This document shows positions 5,312 to 9,641 of a DNA stretch of 9,641 bases, one piece after another. The stretch's first letter is position 1. Each line of letters opens with the position of its first letter. The DNA lies in contig CAZHBD010000033.1 in assembly GCA_964530555.1 (NCBI GenBank), positions 1 to 9,641 on the forward strand, given 5' to 3'. Below the pieces are notes generated by a model. It was not told the DNA's origin. It saw only the letters and a list, made by a program, of their open reading frames with translations, and made no database searches. Position numbers and translations under genes: made by a program. This stretch comes from CAZHBD01 sp964530555. GTDB taxonomy: Bacteria; Patescibacteriota; Saccharimonadia; Saccharimonadales; AWTP1-31.

Positions 5312-5340
5312 ATTATATAACTAATGTACAATAAAGTCAA
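5312..5340 (-). promoter_or_regulatory. Near-consensus promoter of the sigma4-HARE operon
   Basis: Read on the minus strand: TTGACT (5335-5340), a 17-nt spacer and a perfect TATAAT (5312-5317). Transcription should start near 5305, giving a leader of about 35 nt that carries GGTTAGGAAACC (5276-5287), where AGGA could sit in the loop of a tiny GGTT/AACC hairpin. Confidence 0.8.
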
Positions 5341-5408
5341 CATTATAGTCTTATCAACTTATTTTAGCAGGTACTCGCCTTTTTAGCATAAAAAGTATAT
5401 GTGAATAT

Positions 5409-5418
5409 TACTGCAGTA
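5409..5418. repeat. Perfect 10-bp palindrome TACTGCAGTA
   Basis: TACTGCAGTA lies in the AT-rich spacer between the sigma4-HARE operon promoter and the next gene upstream. It may be an operator for a dimeric regulator, or chance. Confidence 0.3.
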
Positions 5419-5422
5419 TTTT

Positions 5423-5450
5423 CTTGGATAAGATACAAATTTGTGGATAA
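5423..5450 (-). promoter_or_regulatory. DnaA-box-like pair
   Basis: On the minus strand a perfect DnaA box, TTATCCACA (5442-5450), touches the stop codon of the 268-aa gene. TTATCCAAG (5423-5431), 7 of 9, lies 19 bp away, and a further 7-of-9 match in the other orientation, TTATCAACT, is at 5351-5359. The spacer is AT-rich. This could be a DnaA-responsive regulatory region; with no dnaA or dnaN nearby an origin is not supported. Confidence 0.35.
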
Positions 5451-6257
5451 TTAACTCATTAGGTCAACAACAGCACCTGCTGTAGTAGGTTCGCCTTGTA
5501 GCTTGAGCAAAGTCTCACCAATGTGTAATAGAGAACCCAGGTTAAATTCAGCATAACTGGCCGTTGCAATAACTTGGTAGCCAAGATTGATGGCCAGAGA
5601 ACGCTCAAGGTCGGTTGTGTTGCCCGTTAGCAAAAAGCCACCATTCTCGGTAATGCGTCGTGCTTCACGTAGCGCGCCTATTCGGGGCAGGCTGGACAGT
5701 GCTTCATCATCACGCCAAGCATCTAGCTCTCCCCGGCGCAGACGGTCAGCAAAGTTGTACTCTTTCGTCTGCCCTTTAGCGATAGCTGCCATATAGGCGT
5801 TCCGTTGCTCGGCAGCGGAGAGAGGGGGTTCTTCATGATTCTCTGCTGGAAACGGCGTAACCTCTAACCATCGTGGCAAAGGGCCCATAATGACTCCACT
5901 CACACTCTTGGCGGAAAGCTTCAGTTTAGGGGTGTCGGAGTGAATAACTGTCGTACCGTCCGGGTTGGCTGTCGGGCGGTCGCCTGTCTGCTGAACTATG
6001 ATCAGTTCTTTGACGACACGACCTGCTAGTGAGCCACTGTTCATGAGCAATGACCCAACCTGAACAACAGGTTGTTCTGCATGACGTAAAACCTCTCCCA
6101 CTTCTTGTCGCATTTTGGTTCTAGCTTCCAGACCTTTGCTCCACCCACCACTAGCGTGGTTATGCTTTTTGCGAAATGATCGTCGAGCATGCCCGAATAC
6201 ACTCGTAGTCGGGTACAATGATGCGTTAGATGGCTGTGAAAACCCTAGATCTGACAC
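5451..6257 (-). CDS. Hypothetical protein, 268 aa
   Basis: I cannot assign a family. The N-terminal 60 residues are basic and polar (RRSFRKKHNH at 25-34). A middle part has two strand-like segments (PVVQVGSLLM 63-72; GRVVKELIIVQQTG 79-92), a Pro/Glu-rich linker lies at about 133-150, and a C-terminal segment, LREARRITENGGFLLTG (196-212) then LGYQVIATASYAEF (225-238), faintly recalls the last strands of a Rossmann-type methyltransferase. No SAM-binding glycine motif is seen, so I do not call it one. No membrane helix is evident. The start is GTG at 6257 with no ribosome-binding site, and the promoter at 6265-6293 places the transcript start at or within a base or two of that GTG. The gene has its own promoter although it follows topA by only 38 nt. 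Confidence 0.65.
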   Translation of the reverse strand: MSDLGFSQPSNASLYPTTSVFGHARRSFRKKHNHASGGWSKGLEARTKMRQEVGEVLRHAEQPVVQVGSLLMNSGSLAGRVVKELIIVQQTGDRPTANPDGTTVIHSDTPKLKLSAKSVSGVIMGPLPRWLEVTPFPAENHEEPPLSAAEQRNAYMAAIAKGQTKEYNFADRLRRGELDAWRDDEALSSLPRIGALREARRITENGGFLLTGNTTDLERSLAINLGYQVIATASYAEFNLGSLLHIGETLLKLQGEPTTAGAVVDLMS

Positions 6258-6264
6258 AATAAGT

Positions 6265-6293
6265 ATTTAAACACACTTATAATATTTTGTCAA
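6265..6293 (-). promoter_or_regulatory. TTGACA promoter of the 268-aa gene (likely leaderless)
   Basis: On the minus strand: consensus TTGACA (6288-6293), a 17-nt spacer and TTAAAT (6265-6270) preceded by TGT, an extended -10. The predicted start is about 6258, essentially at the GTG start codon. The -35 box lies just beyond the topA stop codon. Confidence 0.6.
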
Positions 6294-6295
6294 TA

Positions 6296-8602
6296 TTAGC
6301 TCTTGGCTTTTCGCTTTCGCCAGCTTTTTTTCTCAGGAGCGTCGGCCAAGATTTTGAGAGCTTGGGCATGCGTAATATTCTTGGGGTCTTGGTCTTTCGG
6401 GACTTTAGCGTTCTTCTTGCCATCGGTGATGTACGGACCATAGCGGCCGTTTAATACTTGTACGCCGTCGTCAAAGGTAGCGATGTGTTTTTCGGCTTCC
6501 GCTTTTAACTTGGCATTGTACAGTGTGCGAGCTTCTTTCTCGGTAATTGTTAAGGGGTCGTGGTCCTTTATAGATACGAATAGCTTATCTATCTGAATAT
6601 ATGGTCCAAAACGACCGATATTAGCTTTGATATCCTTACCATCGTTAGTTTGCCCAACAAGACGAGGTAGCTTGAACATCTCGAGCGCTTCGGCGAGCGT
6701 TACGGTCTCGAGCTTGGCCCCCTTAGGCAGTGGGGCAAAACGCGGTTTTTCTTCGGTGTCTTCGATATCACCTAGCTGTAACATTGGCCCATAGCGTCCA
6801 AAACGTGCCAAGACGGGCTTTTTGGTCTTAGGGTCAGTCCCGATTTTACGGGCATGTGCCACTTCACTACGCTTGATGTCGCCTGATTTCTCGATGAGGC
6901 GATGGAACGGATCATAGAACTCTTGCAGCATTTTATTGCGCTCTAGCTTGCCTTCGGCAATATCGTCGAACTCTTGCTCGACATCAGAGGTGAAGCCATA
7001 GTCGACAATCTGGTCGAAGTGATTGTTGAGAAAGTCGTTGAGGACTTGCCCGCTGGCAGTGGGTACTAATTTGCCACGGTCCGAGCCGGTATTTTCCTGA
7101 GTGATTTCCCGCTCAACCGAGTTGCCCTTAAGTGTTAAGACGATGACGTCGCGTGGCGTTCCCTCGGATTCACCCTTTTCAGCGTAGCCACGGACTTGTA
7201 CGGTGTTAATAATCGTAGCGTAGGTGCTTGGTCGACCGATGCCCAGTTCTTCGAGTTTTTTCACCAGACTACCTTCAGTGTAACGAGCGGGTGGGCGAGC
7301 AAACATTTGCTTGGCGTTAGCGCTGGAGAGCGTCAGTGCTTGCCCTGCCTCTAGTGGTGGCAAGATGTCGTCCTCTTTTTTGTTGGTGCCATAGACTTTA
7401 AGAAAGCCGTCAAAGATAATTACCTCACCCTTTGCCTCGAGGTATTCTTTACGGCCCGAAATGGCGATGGTGACCGTGGTTTTCTCGAGCTTGGCCGGGG
7501 CCATTTGACTGGCCAGAGCTCGATTGCGGATAAGCGCATAGAGTTTCTGGTTATAGCTGTCGTTGCTGGCTTTTTCTTCGGTTACGTTGGTTGGTCGTAT
7601 GGCTTCGTGAGCTTCTTGTGCGCCACTCGATTTGGTTTTATAGGTACGAAACTGATGATAGTCTTTGCCGAACGAGCTAGTAATATAGTCGGCCATTTGA
7701 GCCAACGCTTGCTTGCTCAGGTTGACCGAGTCGGTTCGCATATAGGTGATCTTACCTTCTTGATAGAGCTTCTGTGCGGCCGACATGGTGGCTTTAGCAC
7801 TAAAACCTAAGCGGCTGTTGGCTTCTTGCTGCAGGGTGCTGGTGGTAAATGGTGGTGCAGGATTTCGGGTGCCAGGGCTGGTACTAACATCGGTGATGGT
7901 AAAACTGGCGCCAACAAGGCTCTCCAAGAATTTATGCGCTTCTGTCTCAGCTTTGAATCGTTTTGGTAGCTCGGCCTTAACCGGTCCGGCTTTCGTCTTG
8001 AGCTCAACAGTCACCTTATAGTCTGATGAGCCTTCGAACGCCTGTATTTCTCGCTCACGCTCAACGAGCAAGCGCACGGCTGGTGACTGAACGCGACCCG
8101 CCGACTTGCCGCCAGGCACCTTTTGCCAGACGACTGGTGATAGTTCAAAACCAACAATTCGATCCAGTATTTGACGGGCCTGCTGAGCCTTTACCAGATT
8201 CATATCGACTTTGCGTGGTTTGCTGATAGCGTGCTCGATGGCGTCCTTAGTAATTTCGTGAAAGACAATGCGGTTGGTTGTTTTTGGATCCAGCTTCAAT
8301 ACCTCACAAAGGTGCCAAGCTATAGCTTCTCCTTCGCGGTCTTCGTCAGTTGCCAGCCAGACAGTCTCGGCAGTTTTGACGGCTTTCTTGAGCGCAGTTA
8401 TGGTCTTTTTCTTCTCCGGGTCAATTTCGTAAGTAGTCTTAAAGCCATTTTTGACGTCAATAGCGTCTGAGCCATCCTTGTTCTTCTTGGCAATTGAGCG
8501 AATATGCCCAATGCTGGACATAACGGTAAAACCCTTCCCGAGATACTTCTCGATGGTTTTGGCTTTGGCTGGTGACTCAACAATGACTAGGTTTTTGCTC
8601 AT
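6296..8602 (-). CDS. topA: DNA topoisomerase I (type IA)
   Basis: Type IA topoisomerase that relaxes negative supercoils by single-strand cutting through a tyrosine-DNA link. The 768-aa protein starts with the Toprim domain: the catalytic Glu in VESPAKAK (E9) and the acidic triad in ATDEDREGE (D86, D88, E90). LDRIVGFELSPVVW (146-159) and PGGKSAGRVQSPAVRLL (163-179) follow. The active-site Tyr is Y287 in ITYMRTDSVNLS, and AHEAIRPT (331-338) and GIGRPSTYA (454-462) are further family blocks. The C-terminus has no Cys4 zinc ribbons. It carries three topoisomerase C-terminal repeats with GRYGPM (602-607), GRFGPY (663-668) and GRYGPY (719-724), then a Lys/Arg-rich tail (WRKRKAKS). No clear ribosome-binding site is seen; a short hairpin, AGTGT/ACACT (8616-8631), lies in front of the start. 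It follows dprA by 64 nt and may be read from the dprA promoter or from a weak local one. Confidence 0.97.
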   Translation of the reverse strand: MSKNLVIVESPAKAKTIEKYLGKGFTVMSSIGHIRSIAKKNKDGSDAIDVKNGFKTTYEIDPEKKKTITALKKAVKTAETVWLATDEDREGEAIAWHLCEVLKLDPKTTNRIVFHEITKDAIEHAISKPRKVDMNLVKAQQARQILDRIVGFELSPVVWQKVPGGKSAGRVQSPAVRLLVEREREIQAFEGSSDYKVTVELKTKAGPVKAELPKRFKAETEAHKFLESLVGASFTITDVSTSPGTRNPAPPFTTSTLQQEANSRLGFSAKATMSAAQKLYQEGKITYMRTDSVNLSKQALAQMADYITSSFGKDYHQFRTYKTKSSGAQEAHEAIRPTNVTEEKASNDSYNQKLYALIRNRALASQMAPAKLEKTTVTIAISGRKEYLEAKGEVIIFDGFLKVYGTNKKEDDILPPLEAGQALTLSSANAKQMFARPPARYTEGSLVKKLEELGIGRPSTYATIINTVQVRGYAEKGESEGTPRDVIVLTLKGNSVEREITQENTGSDRGKLVPTASGQVLNDFLNNHFDQIVDYGFTSDVEQEFDDIAEGKLERNKMLQEFYDPFHRLIEKSGDIKRSEVAHARKIGTDPKTKKPVLARFGRYGPMLQLGDIEDTEEKPRFAPLPKGAKLETVTLAEALEMFKLPRLVGQTNDGKDIKANIGRFGPYIQIDKLFVSIKDHDPLTITEKEARTLYNAKLKAEAEKHIATFDDGVQVLNGRYGPYITDGKKNAKVPKDQDPKNITHAQALKILADAPEKKSWRKRKAKS

Positions 8603-8615
8603 GCTTAATTGCTAC

Positions 8616-8631
8616 AGTGTAACAGAACACT
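8616..8631 (-). other. Small hairpin before topA
   Basis: AGTGT (8627-8631 on the minus strand) and ACACT (8616-8620) form a 5-bp stem over a 6-nt loop, ending 13 nt before the topA ATG. The 3' arm also makes a TACACT -10-like box. A similar TTACACT lies just upstream of the MazG-like start (3707-3713), so this may be a weak promoter element and not an RNA structure. Confidence 0.25.
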
Positions 8632-8666
8632 ACCCTACGTGAGTAACCTGAAAAATGCAAGTAAAA

Positions 8667-9524
8667 TCACCGCACACTAATAGAATTGCCCGAAATTGCA
8701 ATCAGACCCTGGATTTCGAGCGTACTAAGGCATTGGTTGAAGCGATCGGTTGGGAGCTGACTTTCGATCTGTAATAAGGTCGTGTCGGTTATCCCTTGCT
8801 TGAGTAATGAGACAATTATCTGCTCATCCGTACTGAGCTGCTCGGGCATTTGGGTAGCTGCCTGAGGGATTATATTGAGTGCGTCGAGTATGTCAGATGT
8901 TGCCGTTACGGCCATTGCCCCATTCTTAATAAGGTTATTTGTTCCTTCGCTAGTGGGGCTGGTTATGTTACCGGGTACGGCAAAGACATCAATACCCAAT
9001 TCAAGAGCAAACTCGGCGGTGTGCAGGCTACCACTCTTGGCGGCGGCTTCGGTTATCAGCACACCGTCAGCTAGCGCGGCGATCAATCGATTGCGCGCGA
9101 TAAACTGATGTTTCATTGGCATTTCTCGGCCTTCGTATTCACTCAGTAAGGCGCCACTAGTTTGCAAAATTCGCTTTGCCAGACCGAAATGACTGGCCGG
9201 ATACACTGTATCAATCCCACATGGCAACACGGCAATGGTCTGTCCATTGGCTTCTAGCGCCGCTGTGTGGGCAATCGAGTCGACCCCCAGGGCTAGCCCG
9301 CTTATGATGACCACACCTGCTCGACTCAGTTCGGTAGCAAGCTTGGTAGTTACTTGCTGACCGTAACTACTTACCTTGCGACTACCCACAATGGCGATGA
9401 TTGGCCGCTCTAGCAGTTGTTCTAGGTGGCTACCTCTCCAATAGATGGCTTCAGGAACTTGATCTAACCGCAGTAGGCGCTGAGGAAACTGAGGGTCATT
9501 TTGTGCAATTTTATTGCGTTTCAT
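8667..9524 (-). CDS. dprA: DNA-processing protein DprA (Smf)
   Basis: DprA binds incoming single-stranded DNA during natural transformation, protects it and loads RecA onto it. This 285-aa protein has the Rossmann-like core: AIVGSRKVSSYG (44-55), SGLALGVDSIAH (75-86), AVLPCGIDTVYP (98-109), FIARNRLIAAL (141-151), VLITEAAAKSGSLHTAEFALELG (155-177) and FAVPGNITSPTSEGTNNLI (181-199). A DprA-type winged helix occupies the C-terminus (about 228-285, with LLQIESQLPTDRFNQCLSTLEIQGLI). There is no N-terminal SAM domain, so length and layout resemble the short streptococcal type. The ATG at 9524 has no Shine-Dalgarno; a promoter at 9549-9577 predicts a leader of about 20 nt. The stop is TGA. The dprA-topA order is common in bacteria. 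Confidence 0.96.
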   Translation of the reverse strand: MKRNKIAQNDPQFPQRLLRLDQVPEAIYWRGSHLEQLLERPIIAIVGSRKVSSYGQQVTTKLATELSRAGVVIISGLALGVDSIAHTAALEANGQTIAVLPCGIDTVYPASHFGLAKRILQTSGALLSEYEGREMPMKHQFIARNRLIAALADGVLITEAAAKSGSLHTAEFALELGIDVFAVPGNITSPTSEGTNNLIKNGAMAVTATSDILDALNIIPQAATQMPEQLSTDEQIIVSLLKQGITDTTLLQIESQLPTDRFNQCLSTLEIQGLIAISGNSISVR

Positions 9525-9543
9525 ACAAAATTAATAAATAGTA

Positions 9544-9572
9544 TTGACATTATGCAACTAATTTGCTAAAAT
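9544..9572 (+). promoter_or_regulatory. Strong divergent promoter pointing out of the window
   Basis: Perfect TTGACA (9544-9549), a 17-nt spacer and TAAAAT (9567-9572, 5 of 6) with TGC directly before it (extended -10). The start would be near 9579, running rightward to a gene beyond the window end. It is interlocked with the dprA promoter: each -10 box overlaps the -35 box of the other by one base. Confidence 0.7.
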
Positions 9573-9577
9573 CGCAA
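9549..9577 (-). promoter_or_regulatory. Promoter of dprA
   Basis: On the minus strand: TTGCGA (9572-9577), a 17-nt spacer and CATAAT (9549-9554, 5 of 6). The transcript should start near 9543, about 19 nt before the ATG, with no ribosome-binding site in the AT-rich leader. Confidence 0.5.
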
Positions 9578-9580
9578 TCT

Positions 9581-9606
9581 GTAACTTTTGTGTAAGCATA
9601 AGTTAC
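9581..9606 (+). promoter_or_regulatory. Hairpin at the start of the divergent transcript
   Basis: GTAACTT (9581-9587) and AAGTTAC (9600-9606) form a perfect 7-bp stem with a 12-nt loop, at the very 5' end of the predicted rightward transcript. It could stabilise that RNA or be an operator for the divergent promoters. Confidence 0.4.
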
Positions 9607-9624
9607 GCACCTTCTACCCCAAAT

Positions 9625-9640
9625 TCTAACTATTGTTAGA
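9625..9640 (+). repeat. Inverted repeat TCTAAC-TATT-GTTAGA
   Basis: A perfect 6-bp stem with a 4-nt loop at the window edge, about 45 nt into the predicted rightward leader. Its role cannot be judged because the downstream sequence is missing. Confidence 0.35.
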
Positions 9641-9641
9641 T

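Noticed and set aside
5451..6257. SAM-dependent methyltransferase call for the 268-aa gene
   Set aside because: Only a vague C-terminal resemblance; no glycine-rich SAM motif or other methyltransferase motif is visible.
1..9641. Alternative genetic code (TGA read as an amino acid)
   Set aside because: murG and dprA end properly at TGA at conserved C-terminal positions, and no in-frame TGA occurs within the recognised genes.

Overview
The window looks like a piece of chromosome from a Patescibacteria (CPR) bacterium, most likely Saccharibacteria-related. That placement is an inference. It rests on the compact conserved genes, a MurG with unusual acceptor-side residues, a sigma-region-4/HARE-HTH fusion protein, and several promoter-proximal genes with no Shine-Dalgarno sequence. 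TGA is used as a real stop (end of murG, end of dprA), which argues against the code-25 lineages (Gracilibacteria, Absconditabacteria).

Layout. (1) 1-2049, plus strand: the end of a division/cell-wall (dcw) cluster, with murG lacking its first few codons followed 3 nt later by an ftsQ/divIB-type gene. (2) 2050-2945: about 900 nt between convergent genes with no recognisable conserved gene. It is not featureless. It holds a possible folded RNA just after ftsQ, three copies of a 16-17 bp motif made of two 11-bp-spaced GTTC half sites, a pair of roughly 30-bp direct repeats 64 bp apart, two small protein-like ORFs (35 and 49 codons), and a good intrinsic terminator on the plus strand. (3) 2946-5340, minus strand: an apparent three-gene operon behind a near-consensus promoter. 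It encodes a sigma-region-4 protein carrying C-terminal HARE-type winged helices, an unrecognised 151-aa protein, and an atypical long MazG-like nucleotide pyrophosphohydrolase. (4) 5341-5450: AT-rich spacer with DnaA-box-like sequences. (5) 5451-6257, minus: an unrecognised 268-aa protein with its own TTGACA promoter, placed so that the mRNA should be leaderless. (6) 6296-9524, minus: dprA then topA, a commonly seen pair (ssDNA/RecA loading for DNA uptake, and relaxation of negative supercoils). (7) 9525-9641: a very compact divergent promoter region. One promoter drives dprA leftward and a stronger one drives something beyond the right edge, with the -10 and -35 boxes of the two overlapping.

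The parts most worth a second look are the sigma4-HARE / unknown / MazG-like operon, which may link transcription control with nucleotide pools, and the repeat-rich convergent intergenic region with its two candidate small genes.
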